The notes below the pieces were generated by a model. The model was not told where the DNA came from and searched no databases. It worked only from the letters and a program-made list of their open reading frames with translations. A DNA stretch of 64,000 bases from assembly GCA_029781855.1 (NCBI GenBank), contig JAKOVX010000130.1, positions 1 to 64,000 of the forward strand. The letters are read 5' to 3'. The stretch comes from Acidobacteriota bacterium. Its GTDB lineage: Bacteria > Acidobacteriota > Blastocatellia > Pyrinomonadales > Pyrinomonadaceae. Each line of letters starts with the position of its first letter. Within the stretch, counting starts at the first letter, position 1. A program made the position numbers and the translations under genes. Shown in pieces: positions 35,508 through 45,350 of this stretch.

Positions 35508-36272
35508 GTGAATAACAACGATAACGCCGGAAAGATAGTCGCATTCGTGAACCAGAAGGGCGGGGTAGGAAAATCGACCCTGACAACGAACGTCGCTGCG
35601 ATCCTCGGTGCTGAGCATCGCGTGCTTCTGCTCGACACCGACAGTCAGGGCAGCAGCGAAGACTGGGGAGTCGCCCGGATCAACAAGCTGCAGTCCGCGA
35701 ACAAGCTGCGCGGATTCAGCAAGCACTACCGCGGCATAAAGAAGGCAACCGAGGTCTCGACCGACCTCGAAGAGATCGCCGGATCCTACGATGTCCTGAT
35801 CGTCGACACGCCGGGACGGAACGAACTCGTCTCGCTCGGCGTGATCGCCGCCGCCAACCTTGTCATCATCCCGCTGACGCCGGGAAATTTCGGGTTCTGG
35901 AGCTCGGAGGTGACCCGCGAGCTGATCCAGAAGGTGGCGGTCGCCCGGCCGACGGATTTTGCGGCACGTCTGCTGCTCAATATGCGCGACAAACGGCGAA
36001 AGGTAAGCAGGGAAGCGGAGGCTCTTCTCGAGGAGCTTGAGATCCCGGTGATGCGATCGTCGATAGGGCATCGAAACATCTTCGAAGCAAGTTCCGACGG
36101 GCTTTCTGTACTTGAGATCCCGGCCAGGACCGATTCGGACAGGGAAGGGCAGCGGGAAATGAGAGAGCTTGTAAGCGAGATCAGCGAAATACTCGGCCTC
36201 AGAGGCCGGGCGCAAGCCGAGGGAGAAACGCCTCGCCGCCGATCGGCGCCAAAGGATGCCCCGGGAAGATAG
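35508..36272 (+). CDS. parA: ParA-family partition ATPase
   Basis: 254 residues. The deviant Walker A KGGVGKST is at residues ~18-25, with switch/Walker B IVDTPGRNE near 97-105 and DTDSQGSS near 43. This is the standard ParA/MinD fold, an ATPase that moves plasmids, chromosomal elements or protein complexes by cycling on DNA. It lacks the N-terminal HTH of type Ia ParA, so it is type Ib-like and its partner should bind the operator. GTG start with AGGAA at SD distance. The next gene follows almost directly and probably shares the transcript. Confidence 0.88.
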   Translation: MNNNDNAGKIVAFVNQKGGVGKSTLTTNVAAILGAEHRVLLLDTDSQGSSEDWGVARINKLQSANKLRGFSKHYRGIKKATEVSTDLEEIAGSYDVLIVDTPGRNELVSLGVIAAANLVIIPLTPGNFGFWSSEVTRELIQKVAVARPTDFAARLLLNMRDKRRKVSREAEALLEELEIPVMRSSIGHRNIFEASSDGLSVLEIPARTDSDREGQREMRELVSEISEILGLRGRAQAEGETPRRRSAPKDAPGR

Positions 36273-36300
36273 AAATGCTGCAAATGGAGGCAACGAAGCG

Positions 36301-37017
36301 ATGGCACTAACGGCAAAACCAACAAAGAAAGTGGATCTATCGAAGATCGACGATATTCAGAACGAATTTTTCGGTCAGGAACTGCCCGCCGTGACCGCTG
36401 ATCTTCGTGAAACTTCCGCCGCGCTGCCCGAAAAGCGTGCCGGGAAAGAACCTGAGGTGTCGGCACCCGCGACGAAGAAGGCAAGTCCGGCAGGGAAGTC
36501 GGCCGCATCTCGCGAACAGCCGGGGCCCGTCCTCACGAAGACGGTTCAAAAGGATAAGGCGAAGAGCATTGAGACTAAGAGCGACCTGCAGCCGCGGGAG
36601 GGAACAGTTGCCGATCTGCTGGCAGCATCAAGGTTCAATGGTGTCCGGTACACAACGCGTCCGTATACGGTCCCGCGGAGCCTGACGATCGACCTCAATC
36701 GGCTCAAAGCCATGCTCCGGACCCGTGAAATTCAATATACTCAGGCGGAACTGATGGAGAAGATGATCCGGGAGTCACTCGAGATCGTCAACGACCAGAA
36801 CTTTTACGACCTCCGCGAGAGGGCATTCGGACAAGTGAAGGCCCCTGACCAGTGTTCACGCCGGTCGGTAACGCTGACGGAGGATACATTCTTTCGCATG
36901 TCAGAGTTAAAGGCCGACCTCGCCCAGACGTACGGCCGGAGATTCTCGAACGATGAGCTTTTGACCGTACTCCTGGCAGTAGCATTTGCTCCGCTTTACG
37001 AGCAGGGAACCGTGTAG
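36301..37017 (+). CDS. ParA partner with two ribbon-helix-helix-like regions
   Basis: 238 residues from the ATG at 36301 (GGAGG upstream); another ATG at 36256 overlaps parA. The first ~110 residues are Lys/Ala/Pro-rich and look disordered. Residues ~122-165 (VPRSLTIDLNRLKAML, then TQAELMEKMIRESLEI) and ~190-235 (RRSVTLTEDTFFRMSELK, then SNDELLTVLLAVAF) each resemble a beta-strand plus two helices, as in ribbon-helix-helix proteins. Type Ib partition systems use such small DNA-binding partners. It is the obvious candidate for binding the operator at 35433. The RHH assignment is by eye and uncertain. Confidence 0.65.
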   Translation: MALTAKPTKKVDLSKIDDIQNEFFGQELPAVTADLRETSAALPEKRAGKEPEVSAPATKKASPAGKSAASREQPGPVLTKTVQKDKAKSIETKSDLQPREGTVADLLAASRFNGVRYTTRPYTVPRSLTIDLNRLKAMLRTREIQYTQAELMEKMIRESLEIVNDQNFYDLRERAFGQVKAPDQCSRRSVTLTEDTFFRMSELKADLAQTYGRRFSNDELLTVLLAVAFAPLYEQGTV

Positions 37018-37077
37018 CCGAAGGCCCGCTTTGCAGGGTATGAATTGTATGGTCCCTTGAGAGCCCGTCTCAGGGGC

Positions 37078-38169
37078 TCAGCGTATTCCGGTCATGCGGG
37101 TCCATTCTTCGACACTGACCGAATGTATCGGCAGGCCGGCGAGAATGGCATCGTCGATGCCTTTGGCCCTGTCGTCCCAGATAAGAATTCCAACGCCGTT
37201 ATCGCAGCTGTCACGACGCTGGTCTCGTCTTCGAAGGCGAAGTAATCCCGTGACGGCCCGCGCAACATGAGGATTTACGTCCATATCCCGGTCGAACCCG
37301 ATCAGGAGGAGACGGCCGCGGGCGGCGGCGATGATCCGGTCATGCGAGCACGCGACGCCCGGAACGGCCACGATATCAAGATCTTTGATGGACCCGACGA
37401 TGCTCTCGGCCTTTAGGGCCCCCTCGGTGACGAGGAGCGGCTTTAGTGTTGGCCCGGAGCCGAAACGGGCGAAATGAGGCGGCGTGCCGCAGCTCGCCCC
37501 GCCCAATCGAGCGGGACCGGATAGCCAAAAGTAACGTCGTCCCCGGGGAACAGTCTTGCGTGACATGACCCTGATCTGACACGCCTGGATCCGACCGAGT
37601 TCGTCTCTGTAGGGGATGAGCAGCATCGGATCATCGTGATCGCGGTCCGGCCCAAGCCGGGGCTGTCCGCTTGCATCCCGCCAGAGGCCGGGTATCCTCG
37701 GCGGACCTGACGGCCGCATTTCGACAAGGTCCGGAAATTCTTCGATCAACCGTTCTTCGATCCGACGGGCGAGTTTACTTCGCCCGGCTCTCGTTTGAGG
37801 TAAATATCCGAAGCGTGAGAAGTCGCGGATCCCGCGTCCGGCAAGGCCGTTCGGGCCGAAGGCGATCTCGTCGGAATCCGAGGCCGGGGAGAGTTCGATG
37901 AGAGTTTTGTACACCAGGTCGCGAACCGCAACCGGCGCGATCCGCGGGAGGAGAGCCGGACGGCGACGGGGAGCTTGAACGGTTTCCGGAGCAGGGAAGT
38001 GGCCGTGATGAAATATTCCCCATCCGGTCCGGCTGATGCGATCTGAGCCGGCTGTCACCCGGGCACAGAATGACACCTTTTCGTCGGGTGTGAAGCTGCA
38101 CCAATCCGGCTTCCCGCAGATACGGCAGCGCCGTTTTGCCGAGACCCGGCAATACGCCGAATTGGCCAT
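37078..38169 (-). CDS. Zinc-finger TOPRIM/DUF3854-like protein
   Basis: 363 residues. A zinc-finger-like Cys cluster (C15, C18, C24, C35: CRICGKPDWCSF, then VSFC) begins the protein. Residues ~240-345 match DUF3854/TOPRIM-type primase accessory domains: LLVTEGALKAESIVG supplies the Glu, LLLIGFDRDMD the Asp-x-Asp, and ILIWDDRAKGIDD a further acidic motif. Such proteins often accompany replication or transfer genes on plasmids and integrative elements. No catalytic primase core is visible; TOPRIM domains also occur in topoisomerases and nucleases. Convergent with the parA operon, and downstream of the TrbL-like gene in the same direction. Confidence 0.7.
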   Translation of the reverse strand: MANSAYCRVSAKRRCRICGKPDWCSFTPDEKVSFCARVTAGSDRISRTGWGIFHHGHFPAPETVQAPRRRPALLPRIAPVAVRDLVYKTLIELSPASDSDEIAFGPNGLAGRGIRDFSRFGYLPQTRAGRSKLARRIEERLIEEFPDLVEMRPSGPPRIPGLWRDASGQPRLGPDRDHDDPMLLIPYRDELGRIQACQIRVMSRKTVPRGRRYFWLSGPARLGGASCGTPPHFARFGSGPTLKPLLVTEGALKAESIVGSIKDLDIVAVPGVACSHDRIIAAARGRLLLIGFDRDMDVNPHVARAVTGLLRLRRRDQRRDSCDNGVGILIWDDRAKGIDDAILAGLPIHSVSVEEWTRMTGIR

Positions 38170-38256
38170 AGACGAATTGCCCCTTTATGTGATCCGGTTT
38201 ATCCGCCGCCCGTTTTTTCCCGGTTGCCGACCGCCGATTGGTTGCGGGCGCGGATC

Positions 38257-40491
38257 CTAGTACCGGGGCTTCATCTCTTCGATCCGCCGGTCCATATCCC
38301 GGAAGAAACCCGAGACGACCGCCGACATCATGCGAAGCCGGGCAGCCTCGGATGCCGCCCCCTGATTGATGCCGGCAGCTTCGATCCGGCCGGCATAGTT
38401 CGCCTGATTGGAACGGCGCTCCAGCGCGGCCGAACGATCGATCCCGGATATCTGGATGGCGGCCCCGTCGCGGCTGCCGCGCGAAGAGATACTGCTTCCG
38501 GCACCGACCGCGGCTACCGTGCGTGACGCCTGCGTCTCAAGGGCGGCATTGATCTCCCCCTGATAGGAATTCGATGCATCTATCTTACGGTCGGCGACCT
38601 GTCTCGTGTTCTGGTTCTGGAGTTCGGCGGTATCGAGCGTAGTCGAGTTCATTGATCTCGTCGATCGCTGCAGCACATGCTGGCCCTTGTTCCAGTCATA
38701 GAACTCGAAACCCTTTCTGATCGGGAGGCTGGTACCGGCCACTGAGGTTCCGCCCGGTACAGCGTCGTATTTCATCATCCCGAATTGTTGGTTCGTGCCC
38801 TGGCTTCGAAGTCCGGTCTCCTTGGCAGCATCAAGGACCCGTCCGGACTGTGTACCGTCGGCATCGGCGTTGACGCCGGTGATCTCCCGGCGGGTCGCTG
38901 CCCCGCTGCTTGCCTGGCCGAAGTTCTTGTTTGCCTCGGCAAGCATGGCCTGGGTCACCTGGTTCGCCCGGATCTGGCCGAGACTGCTGACAAGGCCGCC
39001 CTCGATACCGGCGGTCGAGGAGATGACGCGTGCCGCCGTTGAGAGATTTGCGGCCTCAAGCGACTTTCTTGCGCCGGCCTGTTCCGCGTTGTAGATCCCC
39101 TGGATCTGCGTGCTCTCCGCCTGCCGGTTGATCGCGGCGCCGGCGACAAGTCCGTAGGTCTCAAGAGCGGTCCCGACACTTGAAAGCATCCATCCCATCG
39201 AGACCTGTGAAACTCCTTCGTAAACCTGTCCTCGAAGGACGCGGTAGCTGAGCCACGGCACAAGAATGAAACAGAGGCTTGATACAAAGAAAAGCAAAGT
39301 AACGATAAGCGCACTCGCGGCCGGGTCGTAAGCCCTGCTCGTAATGATCTGGGCGGTGGCCGGGTCAAGCGTGAAGACGGTCTCGCCATTGTAGATCGAA
39401 AGGCCGATAAGCCCGATCCCGTAAGCAACGTAAAGCGTGATCTCCTTCACAAGCGGAAGGGCGAAGGCGAAGGTCGCCACGCCCCAGCAGAACGGATAGA
39501 AGATCTGGTTGGCAAATTTTTCGTCGAAGCCGAATGCCGACATGACCGGTGCGGCAAGTTTGAGCCCGATCAGGATGAACAGGCCGGCGATAGCGAGGAA
39601 CAGGCCCCCGAATTTGATGATGTTCTGGGATACGACCATGATCGTGAACAAACGCGGCATATTCCATCCGAGGATGTTGAGTTCTCCGCGGATGTCCTTG
39701 ACCGTCGTTTCACGGTCGGTAATGATCCCGACCAGCCCCGGCTGTCCGTTCGGGAGCCGCTCGGCGAGCAGGGCATTTGGGTCTTCGACCCCGAAATTAG
39801 CCACCAGATACTGTTTCATCTTGTCGTCGAACTCAGCGGTCAGCTGACGGTTGAAGGCCCGGACGGGACGCGCGATGAACTTGCCGGTAACGGTCAGGGC
39901 ATCGATCATGTATGGGCTTGCCCCGATGACGACCATGAAAATGACCGTCCGGGTACCCCAGGCAACCAATTGTTCGGGCCCGATCCCCTTGCCGTCGTGG
40001 AACCGTCTTATAAACCCGAGGATGAGCACGAAGCTGCCGATGATCCAGGCAAGGAAGGTAAGGATCGGCATCAGCGGCTTGATGATCGTGTCGAGGACCG
40101 ACCGGAAGAGCCATTCCTGGCCGGTCCGCATCAGGTTCCGGATCTGCTCACTGAAACCCGGGGCCGCCGGCTGAACGGGGATCACCGGGGATGACGAAGG
40201 AACGGCCGGCACCGCCGGATAGCGATCCTCGAATTGCTGCAGTGCGGGTGCCGGAGTGCCGTCAAGCGGAGGCATGAACGGAGAATCGGTATTTATGCTG
40301 TTTATCAAGTCGTTGGCGGTCACCGGCTGGCCGTTGACGGTCCCGATCCGGGTCTGGCCTTCAACGCGAGGCGGCCGCGTGCGGGGCCGCTGTCCAAAGA
40401 CTCTTGCGGGGCCGCCGACATTGACCATGAAAAGGAAGAACACGACCGCCGGAGCGGTCCGCAACAGGTTCGAAAATATAGGTCGATCCAT
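38257..40491 (-). CDS. TrbL/VirB6-like conjugation membrane protein
   Basis: 744 residues. A signal-type hydrophobic N-terminus (TAPAVVFFLFMVNVGGPA) and a Pro/Arg-rich linker precede a membrane region at ~140-415 with at least six hydrophobic segments (ILTFLAWIIGSFVLILGF, LFLAIAGLFILIGLKL, then LIVTLLFFVSSLCFILVPW). The C-terminal 310 residues are hydrophilic and rich in Ala, Gln and Ser, as in TrbL-type proteins. It is the inner-membrane pore component of a type IV secretion system. It lies 25 bases after the TrbJ-like gene, in the usual order. The start lacks a strong SD. Confidence 0.78.
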   Translation of the reverse strand: MDRPIFSNLLRTAPAVVFFLFMVNVGGPARVFGQRPRTRPPRVEGQTRIGTVNGQPVTANDLINSINTDSPFMPPLDGTPAPALQQFEDRYPAVPAVPSSSPVIPVQPAAPGFSEQIRNLMRTGQEWLFRSVLDTIIKPLMPILTFLAWIIGSFVLILGFIRRFHDGKGIGPEQLVAWGTRTVIFMVVIGASPYMIDALTVTGKFIARPVRAFNRQLTAEFDDKMKQYLVANFGVEDPNALLAERLPNGQPGLVGIITDRETTVKDIRGELNILGWNMPRLFTIMVVSQNIIKFGGLFLAIAGLFILIGLKLAAPVMSAFGFDEKFANQIFYPFCWGVATFAFALPLVKEITLYVAYGIGLIGLSIYNGETVFTLDPATAQIITSRAYDPAASALIVTLLFFVSSLCFILVPWLSYRVLRGQVYEGVSQVSMGWMLSSVGTALETYGLVAGAAINRQAESTQIQGIYNAEQAGARKSLEAANLSTAARVISSTAGIEGGLVSSLGQIRANQVTQAMLAEANKNFGQASSGAATRREITGVNADADGTQSGRVLDAAKETGLRSQGTNQQFGMMKYDAVPGGTSVAGTSLPIRKGFEFYDWNKGQHVLQRSTRSMNSTTLDTAELQNQNTRQVADRKIDASNSYQGEINAALETQASRTVAAVGAGSSISSRGSRDGAAIQISGIDRSAALERRSNQANYAGRIEAAGINQGAASEAARLRMMSAVVSGFFRDMDRRIEEMKPRY

Positions 40492-40515
40492 AAATGTGTT
40501 TTATATCGATTCACG

Positions 40516-41460
40516 TTAGCGGGGCAGTCGGGTGTCGTACGTCTCGTCGTCCCAGACCTCGTATCGTTCAAGCTCTCGACGAAAGTCCTCGGAAGCTGTC
40601 GTTATACCTGTCATCATCTCGCCGGTGCGCCGGATCTCGCTGCCGAAGGTGGTCATCTGCTCTACCTTGAGCCCGTAGGCGACGAATTTCTCCTGGATCT
40701 TTGCCTCCAGTTCACGGAGTTGGCCCTCAACGGTGGTGATCCTGAGGTTAACTGCCAGCATTTGATCGATGAGGGATTGGATCCCATCGCGGTCGGCGGC
40801 CGCGTCGGCGTCGAATGCACGCGTTTCGTCGGCGATCCGCTGGCGTTCTTCATAGAGCTTGGAGAGGTCGAGCAGGATCATTTCCCGATCGTAGAGCATC
40901 CGTTCGAACTCCGAATCGAGTTTTGCGAGCCGTTCGAGGTTGGCAAGCTGGGCGTCCGCCCGGCGGCCGATCGAATGGCGAAGAAAATCATCGAGGTCCC
41001 GCTTGTTGGCATCCATATCGAAGATGCCGCTGCGCAAGCGGCGGGAGATGTTGACCACCGATTGGATCTGGCTGGTGATGGTGGTCTCGATCCGCTGCTT
41101 CAGCTCAAACGTGTCCCGGATCAAGCGGCCGATCGTGGCATAAGTTGTAATCAGCCGCTTATGGCGCATTAGCTGGTCTTCTGCCCGGTCGAGTATCCCG
41201 CGGAGCGAAGTGACGCTTTCGACCATTTTCTCGTATTGGCGGACGGCCTTCTCGTACATCGCGGCGTAGTGGTTGAGGGTCTCGACCCAACGGGCCGCTT
41301 CCTCGATCCGTTTACTGACCTGAAGGACGTACTGCGAAGGGTCAAAGACCGTCCACTGGGCGGGGGCCGGGGTTGTCAGCGGCCCAAGCAGGATCGCTGA
41401 CAGAAGAAGGCCGGTTACAAGTTGTTTTGGTATCAGCAGTTCTTTCATTTTCAGTTTCAT
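40516..41460 (-). CDS. TrbJ/VirB5-like conjugation protein
   Basis: 314 residues with a signal peptide (LVTGLLLSAILLGPLTTPAPAQ) and a long alpha-helical, charged body with heptad-like patterns (IEEAARWVETLNHYAAMYEK onward). These fit VirB5/TrbJ proteins that reach the pilus tip or periplasm. ATG start at 41460 overlaps the VirB4-like stop by four bases, so translation is coupled. An internal Met at residue 5 is a second possibility. It sits between the VirB4- and VirB6-like genes, the canonical place. Confidence 0.75.
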   Translation of the reverse strand: MKLKMKELLIPKQLVTGLLLSAILLGPLTTPAPAQWTVFDPSQYVLQVSKRIEEAARWVETLNHYAAMYEKAVRQYEKMVESVTSLRGILDRAEDQLMRHKRLITTYATIGRLIRDTFELKQRIETTITSQIQSVVNISRRLRSGIFDMDANKRDLDDFLRHSIGRRADAQLANLERLAKLDSEFERMLYDREMILLDLSKLYEERQRIADETRAFDADAAADRDGIQSLIDQMLAVNLRITTVEGQLRELEAKIQEKFVAYGLKVEQMTTFGSEIRRTGEMMTGITTASEDFRRELERYEVWDDETYDTRLPR

Positions 41461-44318
41461 ATCGATCTCCCCTCGATGAGTTCAGCCAGGTCGTTTTCCG
41501 CGAGAGCGGTCAGTCCGTCGGCGGTCAGTCCGTTCGGGTATTTCGAAGCGAGCCAGGTGACGATGAGGGCGAGCGGGAGGTCCGGGCGGAGGTTTTCGGC
41601 CAGACGCCGGGCGTTCGCCTCGTTGGTATCGTTCGTATTGGCCCAGAGCATGACCGGAGAGAGGTGGACCTCGGCCATCTGGATGATCTTGTCCGAACCG
41701 CTACCGATGACCATCAGCCATTGAGTGTATTTGCCGTATACGTTGCGGATCGAACTGACCGCGGCTTCCGTTTCTTTCGGGAGCCCGCAGTCGGCGGCAA
41801 GGCGGTCGAAGCCGCCGATCTGCTTGCCGATGATCTTGACACCGGAATTCTTGACGAGATCGATGCCGACCTCATTCGGCCGTTCGGCGGTGCCCGTAAA
41901 ATGCTCGTACGCCTGAGAGAAGAGAAGTGTCACGAGTCCCTCTTTACGGCCCGTCACCGCGGCTTCGGCCATTAGTTCCTGGATGGCCGGGAAATGACGA
42001 TTGATCTCGCGGACCTCATCGCAGATGAAGAGGATCGGGGTCTTTTGACTGCGATCATCCTCCTCGCCGATCTCCTGCATGATCCGGGCACTGATGCGGA
42101 ACCCGACGCTTTCCCGGACCTTCTCGTCAAGGCTTCCGATGGTTGAGAGTTCAAACACGTCGAACATCGACGGAGCGTCGTAATCGGGATGGGTCGGTGC
42201 GTTAAGCCACGGGTCTTTCCTGTAGATATTGAGCTTCAGGTAAAGATCTCCGGCCTGTTTCTTCTCACCCTCGCTCCAGTGATAGCTTTTGAGAATATCG
42301 AGAAAGTGGCCCAGCACGGGCTGAAACTTCGGCCGGCCGGCCCCGTTCCTGGCCGCGCTCATCTTGTACACCTCGTCGATGACGGTGGCGGCAACGGCAC
42401 TAGTAATGGCGTCCGAGCGCCCGGTCTTGCTAAGGATCATGATATCGGTCAGGACCATCGACAACTGCCGCTTTGATGGCGGCACCGCGTTTTCGATCCC
42501 GGGATAGTTCCAGATATTAATGGGCTTTGGATCTCGCTCGCTGAACTCGATATGCCGTCCCTCGAAAAGCCGGCAGATCGGTTCGAACGAGTAGCGGTAG
42601 TCCATGACCCGGACCTTGACCTCTCCCCGGTGCGATCTGATATCGGTGATCAGCATCGTGGCCAGGAACGACTTGCCCTCGCCCGACGCGGCCGTGACGA
42701 TCACGGTCGGCGATCTGATAAGCGACCGATCGTAAAGGTCGAGTCCGAACATCTGGCCGTTAGGCGTCGTGAATATGCTGTGCGGTCTGGAACTCCCTTT
42801 CCAACTGGTCTCGGTCGGCACGAATGCTATAACGGAATCAGCGGTTTCGGTGACTTCCTGACCTGTGCCTTGCAATGAGAGCTCCCCGGCAAGAATTCGC
42901 GGATAGATGGAACGCAGGCGGGCGGGTTCCTCACGGACGACATCCGCACCGGTCCTCTTTCTCATGGCTGAAACGACCGCGTCGCAGCGGGCATCAAGGA
43001 CCCTGACCTGCTCGGAAAGTTCGAACCGGGTAGCGGGCTTCCCGCCGTATACGACGATATTGAGGCGGACCTTGCAGATCTCCTCGTCATCGGCTTCGAC
43101 CTGTTCAAGCAGGTTCTCAAGATCGGCCTTGATGACTATCGCATCCTTTTTCAGCGGCCGGATGCCGAACCAAGTGCTGCCGCTCCGGTCGATCCGGTCG
43201 ATCCGCTTCTGCAGGTCCTTCTTTGCGGCGGTTCTTTCGACGGTCGAAAGGTCGACGACGATCTCATGTGGGAAGGATAGATCCCGGGCAGCGGTCAGGT
43301 ACCGCATCGTGTCCGCCGTGACAAAGCCGATCGGCAGCGTCTTGAGGCTGATAAGCGCGACGAGCGAGCCGTTGTGAAAAAGCGGGCCTTCCCGCCGGCA
43401 CCTGATGCTGGTACTTGAGAGGTAGCGCCGCAGGTCCACCCTCTCGCCAGACGGGATCAGCGGGGCCGGTCCATGATCACGCCGATGGCTCCGGAAGATC
43501 GTTGCAAACGATTCCTGAGAGGTCAATCCGGCCAGCCGGAGTTCCCTTGGAAAGTTTGATTCGAACGCCTTGAACACCCGCTCGGCCCGTTTCCGGCAGG
43601 TGGTCTCGGCGGCGGCCTCTCGTTCGAGAAAGGCCTGGGCCCTGATGTTCTTCGCTGCCTTTAGCGGCCGGAGCATCATGGACAGGAAACCCTGGGCCTT
43701 GATCTCCCGCATCAGCCCCGGGAGCATCCTCGAGATCGGGTTCGGGTCGGCGGCATCGCGGGCCGGCACGCGGATCCAGACGGTCGCGGTCTGCGACATC
43801 ACCCGGCCGGCGTGCAGGGCCTCATCGTAAAGCGCAAGATTAGTCGCGTGGAGAAGTGATGCGAGCGGATCGCTCTTTGCCGCATTGCGGGTCCGGAGAT
43901 GATCCCTGAGCGTCGACCCGTCGTCCGGTTCGTTTGAAAAGCGGAACTGGATCACCGTTCCTTCCGGCCGTTCGAATTTGAGAAGGGTCTTGAGTTCTTC
44001 GATCCTCTGCTCGGTCAACCGCTGGTCGTCGTAGAGCGTATTTGCCGGTTCGAACCGGTAGGCCTTTCCAAAACTTCCGTCAGCGTACCGGATGCTGGTC
44101 CCATCAAGTCCGAGGATCCCGGTCGGCATCAGCCGCCCGCCGCCGTCCCCGGGCGGGATACGACGCGAATATCGAGGGCCCGGCACACGAGTGTTCCGAT
44201 AATGGACTCGCGAAAGCGGGAGTGCCCGGAGCCCGATGGCAAGGCCGATCGCGGCCGCAAGGAAGCTGCCGGTGACGGCTGCGATCAAATGAGCGTAAGT
44301 CAAATTTGCGGGGTCCAT
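41457..44318 (-). CDS. VirB4/TrbE-type secretion ATPase
   Basis: 953 residues, a typical size. The N-terminal ~500 residues follow the CagE/TrbE/VirB family pattern (IRYADGSFGKAYRFEPAN). Walker A TAASGEGKS lies near residue 545. Walker B ILFICDEVREI lies near 766. One hydrophobic N-terminal segment (LIAAVTGSFLAAAIGLAI) could be a membrane anchor. The protein powers assembly of the pilus and transport through the type IV channel. GGAG lies nine bases before the ATG, and the VirB3-like gene ends three bases upstream. It is the strongest marker of the secretion system here. Confidence 0.9.
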   Translation of the reverse strand: MDPANLTYAHLIAAVTGSFLAAAIGLAIGLRALPLSRVHYRNTRVPGPRYSRRIPPGDGGGRLMPTGILGLDGTSIRYADGSFGKAYRFEPANTLYDDQRLTEQRIEELKTLLKFERPEGTVIQFRFSNEPDDGSTLRDHLRTRNAAKSDPLASLLHATNLALYDEALHAGRVMSQTATVWIRVPARDAADPNPISRMLPGLMREIKAQGFLSMMLRPLKAAKNIRAQAFLEREAAAETTCRKRAERVFKAFESNFPRELRLAGLTSQESFATIFRSHRRDHGPAPLIPSGERVDLRRYLSSTSIRCRREGPLFHNGSLVALISLKTLPIGFVTADTMRYLTAARDLSFPHEIVVDLSTVERTAAKKDLQKRIDRIDRSGSTWFGIRPLKKDAIVIKADLENLLEQVEADDEEICKVRLNIVVYGGKPATRFELSEQVRVLDARCDAVVSAMRKRTGADVVREEPARLRSIYPRILAGELSLQGTGQEVTETADSVIAFVPTETSWKGSSRPHSIFTTPNGQMFGLDLYDRSLIRSPTVIVTAASGEGKSFLATMLITDIRSHRGEVKVRVMDYRYSFEPICRLFEGRHIEFSERDPKPINIWNYPGIENAVPPSKRQLSMVLTDIMILSKTGRSDAITSAVAATVIDEVYKMSAARNGAGRPKFQPVLGHFLDILKSYHWSEGEKKQAGDLYLKLNIYRKDPWLNAPTHPDYDAPSMFDVFELSTIGSLDEKVRESVGFRISARIMQEIGEEDDRSQKTPILFICDEVREINRHFPAIQELMAEAAVTGRKEGLVTLLFSQAYEHFTGTAERPNEVGIDLVKNSGVKIIGKQIGGFDRLAADCGLPKETEAAVSSIRNVYGKYTQWLMVIGSGSDKIIQMAEVHLSPVMLWANTNDTNEANARRLAENLRPDLPLALIVTWLASKYPNGLTADGLTALAENDLAELIEGRSI

Positions 44319-44321
44319 AAG

Positions 44322-44657
44322 TTAGTTCTCCTTTTTCTTTACCCAGTCCTCTTTGGGAAACTCGTGGCCGGTCGGGGACCGGAAGTCGGTCCACCCGTCG
44401 GTCGCCGCATCGAGCCGGTCCCTTAACCAGCACTCGGGTTTGCTCGCCCGCAGGATATTGAAGGTTCCAAGAAGTGTGGCGAACGCGAGCGATCCGAGCG
44501 GGAAGCCAAGCGGAATGTGATAGAACCACAAGCCGAAGGCGAACGGTAAGAAATATACTGCCGCCGTCGGGATCAGGATGTACTTCCAGTCGGTCGAAAA
44601 TACCTCGAATCGTTTCAGGCCGCGAAAGACGTTTGGACGGGTTATTCTGCGTCTCAT
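44322..44657 (-). CDS. VirB3/TrbD-like membrane protein
   Basis: 111 residues. Two hydrophobic segments (YILIPTAAVYFLPFAFGLW and GFPLGSLAFATLLGTFNIL) with a basic start and an acidic-basic tail. VirB3-like proteins are small bitopic membrane proteins next to VirB4, as here (three bases between the genes). The family call rests mainly on size, topology and position. ATG with GAGACG close before it. Confidence 0.72.
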   Translation of the reverse strand: MRRRITRPNVFRGLKRFEVFSTDWKYILIPTAAVYFLPFAFGLWFYHIPLGFPLGSLAFATLLGTFNILRASKPECWLRDRLDAATDGWTDFRSPTGHEFPKEDWVKKKEN

Positions 44658-44669
44658 AGGCGTCTCGGT

Positions 44670-45092
44670 TCAGAAGTTGGTGTCGATGCCGACGGCCCTG
44701 CCATGGGCGATCTGCCAAAAGACCGCGACGATCGTTCCGAAGGCGAACGAGAGGATCGAACCGAAGGCCTGGTTGCCCCATTCCTTTCCGGTCATCTTGT
44801 TGTAGATCGCCCAGGCAACTCCAACTGCCCCGAGACAAAACAAGACGATCGCCATCAGCTTGAGTGCTTCGCGGATTATGTTCGACAGATTACCGGCGTC
44901 GCCGGTAAAGATCGGCCCCTGGGCAAACAGGGACCCGCTAAGCAGCAGTTGGGCCCCGGCAAGCAGCAGTGCCGGGAGACAGGTCCGGGCGAATACCGTC
45001 AGCCGGCGTTTTCCGCCTTGGCGGCCTTCGGTCAGCGGCTCGACGCCGGCCTGTTCATTTGTCCTGGTCAATGACCAATTTGGTCTCATCAT
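44670..45092 (-). CDS. VirB2/TrbC-like pilin
   Basis: 140 residues from the ATG at 45092, which GAGGGA precedes; the open frame extends to 45104. A long basic leader ends in a hydrophobic stretch (LPALLLAGAQLLLSGSLFAQG) typical of a long pilin signal, then a short mature part with two membrane helices (ALKLMAIVLFCLGAVGVAWAI and FGSILSFAFGTIVAVFWQI). This is the pilin topology of VirB2/TrbC. It is the first gene of the minus-strand transfer operon, ~250 bases from the divergent transglycosylase. Cyclisation or cleavage cannot be judged from sequence. Confidence 0.78.
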   Translation of the reverse strand: MMRPNWSLTRTNEQAGVEPLTEGRQGGKRRLTVFARTCLPALLLAGAQLLLSGSLFAQGPIFTGDAGNLSNIIREALKLMAIVLFCLGAVGVAWAIYNKMTGKEWGNQAFGSILSFAFGTIVAVFWQIAHGRAVGIDTNF

Positions 45093-45350
45093 TTTTTCCC
45101 TCACTTTTGATTTGTCGTCCTGTCAGACCGGCAACCTCGCATTGCATTTAGCTCGATGGCCGGGCTTTTCGGTTAGACCCCTGAGCAAAAGGCGTGCCGC
45201 TGGCCGGTTTGGGCAGCGAGAAGCCGTTTTTTCGCCGTAAGAGGTAGTCGGGCATGGCTTTTGCGGTCTGCCGCGTCACAGGGCGTTTATTTGCGAAGCC
45301 TTGCAAGGTTCAAATCGGCAGTCGGGCGGGTAAACGAGGGAATTGGAAAC

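Noticed and set aside
35502..36293. 263-codon open frame on the minus strand opposite parA
   Set aside because: It is the shadow of a high-GC gene. The plus strand has clear ParA motifs, promoter and SD; the minus frame has none.
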